DNA of 64,000 nucleotides from Allorhizobium ampelinum S4 (GTDB lineage: Bacteria; Pseudomonadota; Alphaproteobacteria; Rhizobiales; Rhizobiaceae). Below, piece by piece: positions 45,814 to 55,551 of this stretch (within the stretch, counting starts at the first letter, position 1; each line of letters opens with the position of its first letter). Position numbers and translations under genes: made by a program. The stretch spans positions 1,987,001 through 2,051,000 of the forward strand of contig NC_011989.1 in assembly GCF_000016285.1 (NCBI RefSeq), given 5' to 3'. The notes beneath the pieces were generated by a model. That model did not search any database and was not told the DNA's origin. It saw only the letters and a program-made list of their open reading frames with translations.

Positions 45814-46907
45814 GCAAGGCACCAGAAGATCAACGCCCGATGCCACGCCGGCCTGCGGCCTTTTCGCTAGAGGAACCGTCTTCCTCCCCTGCCCGTCCGC
45901 CTTTTGCCGAGGCACAGGAGCCGCAAAGACGCGCGCCGAAAAGCTTCGACGCCAATGTGACGATCACGCCCGATGCTGAAGACCCGTTCCTGGCAGGCTT
46001 GAGCGAAGACGAGGCCATCTTGCCAATTGCAAGACCCGCCAAGCGCCGCTTCTCCTTCGGCAAGCTCGCCGGTGCAGCATTCGGCGCGCTTGCCTCCTTC
46101 GCCATTGGTCTCTGGATTGATGACCTGATCCGCGATCTTTTCACCCGCGCCGATTGGCTTGGTTATACCGCGTTGACCTTGCTCGGCATCGGCCTTCTGG
46201 CTCTGACCGTGGTGGTGATCCGGGAACTGGCGGGTATTTACCGGCTGAATGCCGTGCAGGCCATCAAACAGCGCGCCAGTGCACTTTCCTTGCAGGGTAC
46301 GGCCAGCGAAGCGCGCAAACTGGTCAAGGACGTCGAGGATCTGACCCAGCACCGGGCGGAAACCGCCCGGGGTAGGAGTGTGCTGAAAGCCGCCGAAAAC
46401 GACATTATCGATGCACCGCATCTGATTGCCTTGGCCGAGCGGGAATTGCTGGCGCCTCTGGATGCCAAGGCCCGCAGCCTGATTATCAACGCCTCAAAGC
46501 GGGTGTCTGTGGTCACAGCTGTCAGCCCGCGCGCCCTTGTGGACCTTGCCTATGTGCTGTTTGAAGTGGTGCGCCTGGTGCGCGCCATGGCGGAACTTTA
46601 CGGTGGCCGCCCCGGCTCCATCGGCATGTTGCGGCTCTTGCGCGATGTCTTCGCCCATCTGGCCGTGACCGGCTCGATTGCCATTGGCGATGGCCTTGCT
46701 CAGCAAGTTCTGGGCCATGGCCTTGCCTCCCGGCTGTCAGCAAGGCTTGGTGAAGGGGTGATCAACGGGTTGATGACGGCGAGAATCGGTATTGCCGCCA
46801 TGGACCTCTGCCGACCCCTGGAGTTCAAAGCGTTAAGACGTCCAGGCATTGGAGACTTTATGCCAGCGCTGAAACCGGCCATCAATCCCGACAGCAAGGC
46901 CTTGTAA
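45810..46907 (+). CDS. ycjF: YcjF-family membrane protein (TIGR01620/DUF697)
   Basis: 365 residues. A disordered, Pro/Glu-rich N terminus of about 80 residues is followed by two membrane segments (GAAFGALASFAIGLW; ALTLLGIGLLALTVVVI) and a DUF697 domain with VSPRALVDLAYVLFEVVRL and GGRPGSIGMLRLLRDV. It is the usual partner of YcjX, and the 4-bp overlap shows cotranslation. Its function is not established; the pair may form a membrane stress-response complex. Confidence 0.9.
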   Translation: MSKAPEDQRPMPRRPAAFSLEEPSSSPARPPFAEAQEPQRRAPKSFDANVTITPDAEDPFLAGLSEDEAILPIARPAKRRFSFGKLAGAAFGALASFAIGLWIDDLIRDLFTRADWLGYTALTLLGIGLLALTVVVIRELAGIYRLNAVQAIKQRASALSLQGTASEARKLVKDVEDLTQHRAETARGRSVLKAAENDIIDAPHLIALAERELLAPLDAKARSLIINASKRVSVVTAVSPRALVDLAYVLFEVVRLVRAMAELYGGRPGSIGMLRLLRDVFAHLAVTGSIAIGDGLAQQVLGHGLASRLSARLGEGVINGLMTARIGIAAMDLCRPLEFKALRRPGIGDFMPALKPAINPDSKAL

Positions 46908-47059
46908 AAATTACAAATTCCGCGAAATACCCTTCAAGAGATCTCGTGTGGGCTAAAGAGTGGAAACCGCATTGAGACGATGGCGACTAAGGAAATATTA
47001 ACCATCCTTGCACTATAAATCAGCCAACAAGTGTTCGTCGATTACGCCAAGGAAAGCCG

Positions 47060-47608
47060 ATGCCGCACCGTTTCTCTTTGCTACTCGGCAGTTTTGCCGT
47101 TGCCTGCGCCATTGCCCTTCCGGCAGGCGTTGCTGATGCAGCCCAGAAGGATCGCCAGTTCTTCGAATCCGTTTCCGGCGTCTGGAGCGGACCGGGCGAA
47201 ATCGTCGCTGGAAAGTACAAGGGTACAAAATTCAACTGCAATCTGACGGGTGAGCCTGTCGAAGGTGCAGAGGCTGGCATCAAGCTGGGCGGGACGTGCC
47301 GGGTCGGCGTGTTTTCCCAACCGATGAATGCCGTGATTTCAATGAAGGGCGGCGCCTATAGCGGCCAATTCCTCGACGGTGCCGAAGGCAAAGGCCTCGA
47401 CATTATCTCCGGCCAGGTGAATGGCGATAAGGTGGTCATGGGCATTAACCGCGCCAAACTGAACGGTGCCATGGTCGCCAGCATCGAAGACGAAAAGGCC
47501 ATGAACGTCACCATTTCAGTCAAGGTCGAAGACCGGATGATCCCGGTCATTGGTTTGCGGCTCAATCGCCAGGTTGACCAGTTGGCCGTCGGCTCGATCA
47601 AGAAATAA
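47060..47608 (+). CDS. Hypothetical secreted protein, 182 aa
   Basis: A signal peptide (SLLLGSFAVACAIALPAGVADA) precedes a beta-rich mature domain that includes FFESVSGVWSGPGEIVAGKYKGT, two cysteines that could form a disulfide, and GAYSGQFLDGAEGKGLDIISGQ. The pattern looks like a small beta-barrel or lipocalin-like fold, but no family is recognised. AAGGAAAGCCG precedes the ATG. It is transcribed alone and followed by a terminator. Confidence 0.75.
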   Translation: MPHRFSLLLGSFAVACAIALPAGVADAAQKDRQFFESVSGVWSGPGEIVAGKYKGTKFNCNLTGEPVEGAEAGIKLGGTCRVGVFSQPMNAVISMKGGAYSGQFLDGAEGKGLDIISGQVNGDKVVMGINRAKLNGAMVASIEDEKAMNVTISVKVEDRMIPVIGLRLNRQVDQLAVGSIKK

Positions 47609-47639
47609 ACCGGCCTTCCATGGCGGCAACAGTTTCCAG

Positions 47640-47670
47640 ACCCGGCATTGAAAGATTGCCGGGTTTTTAT
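47640..47670 (+). terminator. Rho-independent terminator
   Basis: The stem ACCCGGCA / TGCCGGGT with a 9-nt loop is followed by TTTTTATTTAT, 31 bp after the stop of the secreted-protein gene. Confidence 0.85.
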
Positions 47671-47781
47671 TTATGGAATAAATAGACCTCCACCTTCGGG
47701 GGAGTTTTAGTTCCTTCATAAAAAGGCGTGGGAGACCTAATCACCCTGCCCCGCCTTTACCTTTACCACGTCTTGAAATGC

Positions 47782-48837
47782 CTATTCCTTGCCAATGGAC
47801 GGACTGAAAACCATCAGGCTGAGGATTTCGAACAGCACCTGCGCCCCCGCCTGCGCCGTATTTGTGGTGCTGTCATATTGCGGCGCGACTTCCACAACAT
47901 CGCCACCGACAAGGTTGACACCTTTCAGACCGCGCAGCAGTTCCAGCACCTCGCGCGTGGTCAAGCCGCCGACCTCGGGCGTGCCAGTTCCTGGCGCAAA
48001 GGCCGGATCGAGACTGTCGATATCAAAAGACAGATAGGTCGGACCATCCCCGACCACCTGCAAAGCCTTGGCGATCACCGCTGGAATGCCAAGCGCTGAA
48101 ATCTCTTCGGCATGAATAACTGTCATGCCGCTTTCATAGCTGAATTCCCAAAGATATTCCGCCGGTCCACGAATACCGATCTGCACCGTGCGCGACGGGT
48201 CCAATACACCATCCAGCACCGCATTTCGAAATGGGCCGCCATGGTGAAACTTGGTCTGATCAAACAGGCCGCTGGTATCGCAATGGGCATCGATATGAAT
48301 AAGCCCGACCGGTCGGTCTTTCCCGACGGCCTTCAGGATCGGATGCGTAATTGAGTGATCGCCGCCGACGCTAAGCGGCACCACTCCTTGTGTCACCATC
48401 TGACCGATACGTTGTTCAATATCGACATGGCTCTGTTCCAATCTATAGCGGCTGGCAAACGGCACATCACCGACATCAGCCACCTTCAATTCATGGACAG
48501 GCGCGCAATCCAGCACATGGTTATACGGCCCGATCCGCTCGATGGTGCGCAAGGCACGCGGCCCGAAGCGGGAACCAGGGCGGTTGGTGACGCCCAGATC
48601 CATCGGCACGCCGATAATGCCCACGTCCAAACCGCCAAAATCCGGATTGTCCGCCTCGACCTGCCGATAGGGCGCCGAGAGAAACGTCGGAATGCCGGAA
48701 TAAGGAGCAAGCCTTGTTCCCTTACTGTCAAAAATCTTTTCAGCCACCCGCTTGAAGCGGGGATCAAACACTTCCCCGCCGGTTTCGCCGCCATATTTAC
48801 GTCGCAGCGCGTCGAGCTTTTCATTGTCGAAGGCCAT
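47782..48837 (-). CDS. speB: Agmatinase-family ureohydrolase
   Basis: About 351 residues with the complete dinuclear-manganese ligand set of ureohydrolases: GGDHSI, HIDAHCDT and SFDIDSLDPAFAPGTGTPEVGG. The N-terminal 60-residue extension is typical for agmatinase/guanidinobutyrase-like members. It should release urea from agmatine or a related guanidino compound; arginase or guanidinobutyrase activity cannot be excluded. The ATG at 48837 is preferred, with AAAGGTG upstream. An aminotransferase gene lies 25 bp upstream on the same strand, so the two may act in one guanidino or polyamine pathway. Confidence 0.85.
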   Translation of the reverse strand: MAFDNEKLDALRRKYGGETGGEVFDPRFKRVAEKIFDSKGTRLAPYSGIPTFLSAPYRQVEADNPDFGGLDVGIIGVPMDLGVTNRPGSRFGPRALRTIERIGPYNHVLDCAPVHELKVADVGDVPFASRYRLEQSHVDIEQRIGQMVTQGVVPLSVGGDHSITHPILKAVGKDRPVGLIHIDAHCDTSGLFDQTKFHHGGPFRNAVLDGVLDPSRTVQIGIRGPAEYLWEFSYESGMTVIHAEEISALGIPAVIAKALQVVGDGPTYLSFDIDSLDPAFAPGTGTPEVGGLTTREVLELLRGLKGVNLVGGDVVEVAPQYDSTTNTAQAGAQVLFEILSLMVFSPSIGKE

Positions 48838-48862
48838 AATCGTCACCTTTTCCAGACAGGGT

Positions 48863-50044
48863 TCAACCAGCCAACGTAAATGTCCTCAACCGGTCCGGCA
48901 ATGTCTCGATGGTCGGGCAATCGACATTGGCGAAGGCAAGCCGCAGATACCCCTCCTGCCGCGACCCGAAAAATCCGCCGGGAACCGCCAGAATGCCCGC
49001 TCGCCGCGCCAGTTGTTCGGCGACATCGATGGAGGCGGCCTGTCCGAACGGATGGCGAGCAAAGGCGAAATAAGCGCCGATCGATGCCAAATGCCATTGC
49101 GGCACAAGGTCGAAGGCCCGGCGCAGCGCCACGGTACGCCGGGCGATCTCGGCGGCGTTTTCCGCCCGCCAGCCATCCAGAACCGGCAAAGCCTTGGCAA
49201 GCGCGATCTGGGCAGCACGCGGCGCGCAGATCTGCAAATTATCCATAATCTTGGCGATTTGCTCCACCACAGGTCCGCCAGCGCAAATCGCCGCCAGACG
49301 ATGACCGGGGATGGCGAAGGATTTCGAAAAACTGTAAATCTGGATCAGACCCTCCGGCCAATCCGGCTGCGAAAACAGCTCATGCGGCCTGCCGAATTCA
49401 GGATTGAGAAAATCGCGGTAGGTTTCATCGACAATCAGCCAGACGCCATGGGCGCGGCAGAGCCGGTAGAGATCGGCGAGCAGTTCTTTCGGATAGACCG
49501 CACCGGTCGGATTGTTGGGCGTTACCAACGCCAGCGCCTTGATGCCGCTTTTCACCACCTGTTCCGCCCGGTCAAGATCCGGCAGGAAACCGTTGTCGCT
49601 GTCGCAGGGCAAGGCGACTGTTTCGATGCCCAGCATGGCGAGCGTCGTATCGTGGTTGAAATAGAAGGGATCGGTCAGCGCGATCCTTTCGCCCGCCCCC
49701 GCCAGTGCCATGGCAGCACAGATGAAGGCCTGATTTGCACCAGCGGTAATGTGAATCTGCTCCGGCGTGAAAGCTGCACCATAAAGCTCGGACAGATGCG
49801 TGCAATAAGCCCGCCTGAGAACCAGTTCACCTTCGATTGCCCCATAACCGCAGGCTTCGGCAGACCCCGCCGCTTGTGCGAGCCAGGCCAGCAGATCGGC
49901 ATGCGGCGGATGGCCCGGTGCGGCCTGCGACAGATCGATCAACGGTCCCGCTGCTGCGTCATAAGCCCGTCCCCAACCGAAAACCGAGGGAATGGGCGGC
50001 GTCGCGAGCCGGGCGACGCGCGGATTAAAGGAGGCAAGAGACAT
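48863..50044 (-). CDS. PLP-dependent aminotransferase, class I/II
   Basis: About 393 residues with the fold-type-I hallmarks: LVTPNNPTGAVYP, LIVDETYRDF with the cofactor Asp, SFSKSFAIPGHRL with the PLP lysine, and a C-terminal Arg in GYLRLAFAN. The GGATCTGCTC preceding the ATG at 50044 supports this start; further Met codons at 50056 and 50107 have no site. The substrate is unknown. It is cotranscribed with the downstream ureohydrolase, which hints at a substrate derived from arginine or agmatine. Confidence 0.85.
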   Translation of the reverse strand: MSLASFNPRVARLATPPIPSVFGWGRAYDAAAGPLIDLSQAAPGHPPHADLLAWLAQAAGSAEACGYGAIEGELVLRRAYCTHLSELYGAAFTPEQIHITAGANQAFICAAMALAGAGERIALTDPFYFNHDTTLAMLGIETVALPCDSDNGFLPDLDRAEQVVKSGIKALALVTPNNPTGAVYPKELLADLYRLCRAHGVWLIVDETYRDFLNPEFGRPHELFSQPDWPEGLIQIYSFSKSFAIPGHRLAAICAGGPVVEQIAKIMDNLQICAPRAAQIALAKALPVLDGWRAENAAEIARRTVALRRAFDLVPQWHLASIGAYFAFARHPFGQAASIDVAEQLARRAGILAVPGGFFGSRQEGYLRLAFANVDCPTIETLPDRLRTFTLAG

Positions 50045-50473
50045 GAGCAGATCCATATTGGCGGGAGGAACACCAAATATATAGGCTGTCCCGACCGGGT
50101 GGCGCAATCACTGAGCCACTACAATGCCGTGTTGCCCTATATGGCGCACAAAGGTTCGCTGTAGCTCTCTATGTTTGCTGGATATTCTTCCACAGCAGCC
50201 CGCGAAAATCGCCATCTGCTCGACATATCAAGCTGATAGCACCATTTCCGGATTCGTTTTATGAACAGCCGTTCCTTTCGCGGATGTCCCTCGTGCCGTA
50301 TGAGCCCCTCAAAGACCCACTTTTTTCAGGGGATTTTTTGTGTGCAGTGCAATGCGGGATAACCAAACAGTTAGAATGCTCTGCTACATTGTCGTCATTG
50401 GCATACGCAATTGCGTTGCGAGACAAGCCAGGCAACGGTCAAGGCAGGCCGGTAGCAAACAGGAAGAACGGAT
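50045..50473. other. Intergenic region before sthA
   Basis: About 430 bp. A weak hairpin CCCCT...AGGGG (50305-50332) followed by ATTTTTTG could be a plus-strand terminator, although no gene ends just before it. An open frame at 50284-50487 lacks protein character. Nothing else is recognised. Confidence 0.35.
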
Positions 50474-51898
50474 ATGTACCAGTATGATCTCGTGGTAATC
50501 GGCAGCGGTCCCGCAGGACGCCGGGCTGCCATTCAGGCCGCCAAGCTTTCCAAGAAGGTCCTGGTCATCGAGCGCGGCGGTCATGTCGGCGGGGTCTCTG
50601 TCCATACCGGCACCATCCCTTCCAAAACGCTGCGTGAAACCGCTCTCAACCTGACCGGCTGGCGCGAGCGCGGATTTTATGGCCGCTCCTACCGCGTCAA
50701 GCAGGAAATCAGCGCCGATGACCTTCGCCGCCGCCTACTGATCACCCTCGACCATGAAGTCGATGTGCTGGAACACCAGTTTTCCCGCAACCGGGTGCAG
50801 CAATTGCGCGGTCACGCGATCTTCCTTGATGCTCACACGCTTGAGGTCACCAAGGAAGACGGCGAAGTGCAGCGCGTCAGCGCCAATGCAATCCTGCTGG
50901 CAGTCGGCACCCGGCCGCACCGGCCTGCGCACATCGCCTTCGATGGCGTCAGCATTCTCGACAGCGACGACATCGTTCATATCAAGGACGTGCCCCGTTC
51001 CATGGTGGTGATCGGCGCGGGCGTTATCGGCATCGAATATGCGACGATCTTCAGCGCTCTGGATACCCAGGTGACGGTGGTCGAGCCGCGCGACAGCATG
51101 CTGGATTTCATTGACAAGGAAATCGTCGAGGACTTTTCCTACCAGCTCCGTGACCGCAACATGAAGCTGATCTTCGGACAATCGGCGGAAAAGGTCGAAA
51201 AAGAAGATGGCAAATGTCGGGTGACGCTGAAGAATGGCCGGGTGCTGACCTCCGAAATGGTGCTGTTTGCCGCAGGCCGAGTCGGCGCCACCGATACGCT
51301 GAACCTTGCAGCCTGCGGGCTGGAAGCTGATAACCGTGGCCGGTTGAAGGTCAATCCGGAGACGTTCCAGACCGATGTCCCCAATATCTATGCGGCCGGT
51401 GACGTGGTTGGTTTTCCGAGTCTGGCCTCCACATCGATGGAACAGGGCCGTATTGCCGCCCGCCATGCCGTTGGCGCCCCTTCCGGCGAACCGCCACAAT
51501 ATTTCCCCTATGGGATTTATGCCGTGCCCGAGATTTCCACCTGTGGACTGACCGAGGAAGAGGTCAAGCAACGCGCCATTCCCTATGAATGCGGCATTGC
51601 CCATTTCCGCGAGACCTCACGCGGCCATATCATGGGCCTCGATAGCGGCATGTTGAAAATGATCTTCTCGCTGAAAACCCGCCGCCTGCTCGGCGTTCAT
51701 ATCGTTGGCGAAGGCGCAACCGAACTGGTCCATATCGGCCAGGCCGTGCTGAACCTGAAGGGAACAGTGGAATATTTCGTCGAAAACACCTTCAATTACC
51801 CGACGCTGGCAGAGGCCTATAAAATCGCCGGACTGGACGCCTGGAACCGGATGGGAGAACTGAAGGTCGAAAAAACCGTGAAAAATGCGGCGCAATAG
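50474..51898 (+). CDS. sthA: Soluble (Si-specific) NAD(P)+ transhydrogenase
   Basis: A 474-residue flavoprotein of the pyridine nucleotide-disulfide reductase fold. The FAD motif is GSGPAGRRAA, the NAD(P) motif GAGVIGIEYA, and the second FAD segment NIYAAGDVVGFPS. At the place of the redox disulfide the sequence is GGVSVHTGTIPSKTLRE; the CxxxxC pair is absent, which is the hallmark of SthA. It converts NADPH and NAD+ to NADP+ and NADH in the cytoplasm. ACAGGAAGAACGGAT precedes the ATG. Confidence 0.95.
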   Translation: MYQYDLVVIGSGPAGRRAAIQAAKLSKKVLVIERGGHVGGVSVHTGTIPSKTLRETALNLTGWRERGFYGRSYRVKQEISADDLRRRLLITLDHEVDVLEHQFSRNRVQQLRGHAIFLDAHTLEVTKEDGEVQRVSANAILLAVGTRPHRPAHIAFDGVSILDSDDIVHIKDVPRSMVVIGAGVIGIEYATIFSALDTQVTVVEPRDSMLDFIDKEIVEDFSYQLRDRNMKLIFGQSAEKVEKEDGKCRVTLKNGRVLTSEMVLFAAGRVGATDTLNLAACGLEADNRGRLKVNPETFQTDVPNIYAAGDVVGFPSLASTSMEQGRIAARHAVGAPSGEPPQYFPYGIYAVPEISTCGLTEEEVKQRAIPYECGIAHFRETSRGHIMGLDSGMLKMIFSLKTRRLLGVHIVGEGATELVHIGQAVLNLKGTVEYFVENTFNYPTLAEAYKIAGLDAWNRMGELKVEKTVKNAAQ

Positions 51899-51955
51899 GC
51901 TCGAAAACCTGGCATTCGCCCGAGCTAAACCGCTGCGCACTTTTGCGGGAATAAT

Positions 51956-52708
51956 CTAGAAAACCAGGCTGGCGCCATCAGCGGGAATGTAGAGCCTTGC
52001 TCTCACCTCTGGCACTTGCCTCTGTGCGGCGGCGGCAAGATCGGAGCGACTGACGGTGGCGTGGTCGACGGCGTCGAGATGAGTAGCTATGACCATGGCT
52101 TGGGGCGCAAGGTGCAAGACCTCCATCACCATGGCGGCATCCATTACCAGCGGCCCACAACCGTTCCATTCCGCACCGCAGGCGTGAACGACGATCACAT
52201 CCGGGCGGTGATCAACAAGCACCTGCCGCACCGCATCGCACAGAATGGTGTCGCCAGCCCAGTAAAGCACCGGTTCAGCGGCGGCACGCAGCAGGAAGCC
52301 ACTGACGTCTCCCATATCCGCCAGCACCTCAGGCGGCCCATGTTGGCCATATGTCGTTTCCAGACGCACGTCGCCAAGCTGTGTGGCACTTTCAATCCCG
52401 ATCACCCGCGAGAAGCCCATGGCACGGATCGCCGCCACATCGCGTGGGTGGCAGAATAATGAGATGTCAGGTGGCAATAGCTGTTTGGCAACATCGTCGA
52501 AATGATCGGAGTGAAGATGCGAAACCAGCACCGCGTCAATGCCGTGAATCACCTGCTCGACCGGGATTGGCAGATCGACCAGTGGCGAGGCCAAGGCCCC
52601 GCGATAGCTTCGGCCCTGCCCCTTTGCCGCCAGCCAAGGGTCAATCAGCAGCGTTAGCCCGGCCATCTTTAACCGCAGCGTGGCACTGCGGATCAATTCT
52701 ATCTCCAT
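51956..52708 (-). CDS. Metallo-beta-lactamase-fold hydrolase, UlaG-like
   Basis: About 250 residues with the zinc-binding SHLHSDHFDD motif, a later TTYGQHGPP histidine, YWAGDTILCD aspartate and a C-terminal ATHLDAVDH histidine. The overall size and the IELIRSATLRLKMAGLTLLIDP opening fit the UlaG/beta-lactamase-like superfamily group. The reaction is unknown. The start is the ATG at 52708 after GAGAGCGGC. It lies alone between sthA and tig, on the opposite strand to sthA. Confidence 0.85.
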   Translation of the reverse strand: MEIELIRSATLRLKMAGLTLLIDPWLAAKGQGRSYRGALASPLVDLPIPVEQVIHGIDAVLVSHLHSDHFDDVAKQLLPPDISLFCHPRDVAAIRAMGFSRVIGIESATQLGDVRLETTYGQHGPPEVLADMGDVSGFLLRAAAEPVLYWAGDTILCDAVRQVLVDHRPDVIVVHACGAEWNGCGPLVMDAAMVMEVLHLAPQAMVIATHLDAVDHATVSRSDLAAAAQRQVPEVRARLYIPADGASLVF

Positions 52709-52830
52709 GCCGCTCTCCAACACCCACGGATTTTTCTACAGCCTTCTATCAAAGACAATTGATTCTCTGGAAGCACCACCCCTGTCCCATCAAGCCCCAC
52801 CCTACCTTTCAGAACAGCGCTCATCAGCAT

Positions 52831-52858
52831 AAAAAAAACCGCCCCGAAAGGCGGTTTT
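52831..52858 (-). terminator. Rho-independent terminator of tig
   Basis: A 9-bp stem (AAAACCGCC / GGCGGTTTT) with a 6-nt loop; read on the minus strand it is followed by eight T residues. It lies 28 bp after the tig stop. Confidence 0.93.
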
Positions 52859-52886
52859 ATCATTACCGAAGTCGTAGAAGGGTCGC

Positions 52887-54368
52887 TTATTCAGCGTCGC
52901 CTTCGTCAGCAGCCTTCTTCTTCGCGGCTGCCTTCTTCTTTGGAGCGGCTTCTTCGCCTTCAGCGGAAGCGTCTTCAGCCTTGGCAGCCTTCTTCTTGGC
53001 CGACTTCTTGGCAGGCTTGGTGTCGTCGCCGTCTTCGTCTTCAGCCAGCAGTTCTTCCTTGGTCACGGTCTTGTCCGTAACATTGACCTCGGAGATCAGC
53101 TTGTCCATGACCTTTTCTTCAAAGATCGGAGCACGCAGCGAGGCGGAGGCGCCGGGCGTGTTACGGAAGAAGTCGATGATCTGCTTTTCCTGACCTGGGA
53201 ACTGCTGCAACTGAGCGTAAAGCGCACGCTGCATTTCTTCCTCGGTCACATCGATAGCGGCCTTTTCACCGATTTCGGACAGAACCAAGCCGAGACGAAC
53301 GCGACGTTCGGCAAGCGCACGATATTCTTCGCGGGCTGCGTCTTCGGTGGTCTCTTCATCTTCGAAGGTCTTGCCGGACTGTTGCAGATCGGTGTTGATC
53401 TGGCGCCAGATATTGTCGAATTCGGCATCAACCAGACGCGAAGGCGCTTCGAACTTGTACATCTCGTCCAACTGATCAAGGATCTGACGCTTGATCTTCT
53501 GGCGGGTCACATTGCCGTACTGGCTTTCGATCTGGCCGCGAACGATTTCCTTCAGCTTATCGACCGATTCCAGGCCGAGTTTGGTGGCCAGCTCGTCATT
53601 GATCTCGGTTTCAGCAGGAGCCGCAACTTCCTTGACAGTGATGTCAAAGGTGGCGTCCTTGCCAGCCAGATTTGCAGCCGGATATTCGGTCGGGAAGGTC
53701 ACGTTGATGACCTTTTCGTCGCCAGCCTTCAGGCCAACCAGCTGCTCTTCAAAGCCGGGGATGAAGCGGTTGGAGCCGATGACCAGCTCTGCATCTTCGT
53801 CCTTGCCACCGTCGAAGGGAACGCCATCGACCTTGCCAAGGTAATCCATGGTGACGCGGTCGCCATCAGCAGCAACACCGTCCTTGGTGGCGAAGGTCCG
53901 CGCGCTTTCGGCGATCTTCATGATCTGTTCGTTGACTTCGTCTTCCGACACTTCAACGACTTCGCGGACGATCTTGATGCCGTCGACCGGCTTCAATTCG
54001 ATAGCGGGAATGACTTCATAGGCAAGCGTGAATTCGAAATCGGCCTGCGCATTGAGGATCTTGTCGGCTTCCGCCTCGTCCTCGGTCATCGCCACTTCCG
54101 GCTGGGTCGCGGACTTTTCACCACGTTCAGACAGGATTGCGGACGGGCGGTCGCGAACGATTTCATTGACCAGTTCGGCCATAACCGACTTGCCATACAT
54201 CTTCTTCAGGTGACCTGCCGGTACCTTGCCCGGACGGAAACCGTTGATGCGAACCTTGTCCTTAACGTCGGCAAGGCGCTCATTCATCTGCGCTTCCATG
54301 TCAGCGGCCGGAATGATGACCTTGAGTTCGCGCTTCAGCCCTTCAGCGAGCGTTTCGATAACCTGCAT
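52887..54368 (-). CDS. tig: Trigger factor
   Basis: A 493-residue ribosome-associated chaperone with peptidyl-prolyl isomerase activity. The ribosome-binding signature GFRPGKVP is in the N-terminal domain, the FKBP-like domain contains [14 protein letters not shown]...[11 protein letters not shown], and the C-terminal helical arms follow. The last 50 residues are an unusually long Lys/Ala/Glu-rich tail ([10 protein letters not shown]..., [12 protein letters not shown]), which is common in rhizobial trigger factors. No clpP/clpX follows in this window, unlike the order in many bacteria. Confidence 0.96.
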   Translation of the reverse strand: MQVIETLAEGLKRELKVIIPAADMEAQMNERLADVKDKVRINGFRPGKVPAGHLKKMYGKSVMAELVNEIVRDRPSAILSERGEKSATQPEVAMTEDEAEADKILNAQADFEFTLAYEVIPAIELKPVDGIKIVREVVEVSEDEVNEQIMKIAESARTFATKDGVAADGDRVTMDYLGKVDGVPFDGGKDEDAELVIGSNRFIPGFEEQLVGLKAGDEKVINVTFPTEYPAANLAGKDATFDITVKEVAAPAETEINDELATKLGLESVDKLKEIVRGQIESQYGNVTRQKIKRQILDQLDEMYKFEAPSRLVDAEFDNIWRQINTDLQQSGKTFEDEETTEDAAREEYRALAERRVRLGLVLSEIGEKAAIDVTEEEMQRALYAQLQQFPGQEKQIIDFFRNTPGASASLRAPIFEEKVMDKLISEVNVTDKTVTKEELLAEDEDGDDTKPAKKSAKKKAAKAEDASAEGEEAAPKKKAAAKKKAADEGDAE

Positions 54369-54483
54369 GTTCTAACCTTCGTGTCGTGGCAGCCATGCTC
54401 GGACAGCCATGTGTTTCGTTGGCGCCCGTGCCCGGACAGCCGGTTCTTATCGTCTCGGCTGCGAGGCAGCCGGTGGTTTTCCA

Positions 54484-54581
54484 CAGTGCCGTGCGTTTGA
54501 TAAAACGCACAAGGGACGCTGTAACACTTTAAATTCGCTGCATAATTCCTTGAGCCAATCCGGTTCAAGGAATTATGCAGC
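54484..54581. repeat. Double-hairpin intergenic element
   Basis: Two stem-loops in tandem. The first is GTGCGTTT-GATA-AAACGCAC (54491-54510). The second is a perfect 17-bp stem (54537-54553 with 54565-54581) around an 11-nt loop. The layout and parts of the sequence (ACGCTGTAACACTTT, CTGCATAATTCCTT) resemble a dispersed element that I recall from several Rhizobium and Agrobacterium intergenic regions. It sits upstream of tig and downstream of the tRNA, on the minus strand of both. Confidence 0.6.
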
Positions 54582-54751
54582 CAGCACGCCCTCCGCTGAT
54601 CCAGAGGCGGCTGTGTGGCAAACATTTAGCATCTTGCCAGGCAAAGCAGCTCCACAGGCCACGCGTGCAGGCCTCATCACACAGACCCTAACATACAAAC
54701 AATGGGCCGGAATGCACGCATTCCCGCCCTCTGCCTTGCTGCCTTACGTTC

Positions 54752-54836
<85 letters not shown>

Positions 54837-54969
54837 GATCCATCAGAACGTCATGCACTTTGCATGACCCCGCCGGAGCGCGGTCTCTATAACACCCGTT
54901 TTTCAACACGCAAAGGAAAAATGACAGTGACATGTCCTCACCGTGAAATCACATCCCGACAGGCATCGG

Positions 54970-55551
54970 TCAAAAATCCGGTTCCCGATAAACCGGCTGG
55001 CCCGCAACGAACAATTGCCGGATCTGCGCCCGTCCCGCATGAGACACCCGTATGGCGATTGAAACCGCACCTTGATTACGCTGTGCCTCGATATCGCGGC
55101 CCTCGCCTTCAGGGACATAGAATCGCTCGATCCCGTAATGGACGGTCAAACTGTCTCCGGGCGCCAGAGGCGATGGAAAGGACAGCGGTTCGCTTAACAG
55201 CACGACGCTTCCCGGCTTTGCCGGCAGATCGGCGACCGACGCCTCTTCGACCGTGGCAAAGCCATCGGCCTGCGGCACGACACGGACATGCAGACGCACA
55301 TCCTGTCGGCTTGATGGACGAGGACCGATGATCTTCTCTTCAGGAATGCGGGAAATCGGATAATTCAGCACGACAAAATCGCCGCGCAGCAGATCGCGCG
55401 GATCGACCGCCTCGGTCCGCAGCAGGACCTCCTGGCCGTTGCGCAAAATATTGGCCCGCTCGCCAATCTGGTAGCCGATCGCCGCCGTTTGCAGGGCAGC
55501 CAGAAGAATCGCCGCGGAAACCAGACGAAAAATATGATTGCGCTGCATCAT
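54970..55551 (-). CDS. GDYXXLXY-motif membrane-anchored protein
   Basis: 193 residues. An N-terminal hydrophobic segment (LVSAAILLAALQTAAIGY) anchors or exports the protein. The family motif GDYxxLxY is present as RGDFVVLNYPIS, preceded by the typical VLLRTEAVDPRDL. The function of this family is unknown. It overlaps the DUF2157 gene by 4 bp; the two families are often found together and probably act as one membrane unit. Confidence 0.88.
   Translation of the reverse strand: MMQRNHIFRLVSAAILLAALQTAAIGYQIGERANILRNGQEVLLRTEAVDPRDLLRGDFVVLNYPISRIPEEKIIGPRPSSRQDVRLHVRVVPQADGFATVEEASVADLPAKPGSVVLLSEPLSFPSPLAPGDSLTVHYGIERFYVPEGEGRDIEAQRNQGAVSIAIRVSHAGRAQIRQLFVAGQPVYREPDF

Noticed and set aside
50284..50487. 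67-codon ORF ahead of sthA
   Set aside because: It overlaps the sthA ribosome site and start, lacks its own site and includes a possible terminator.
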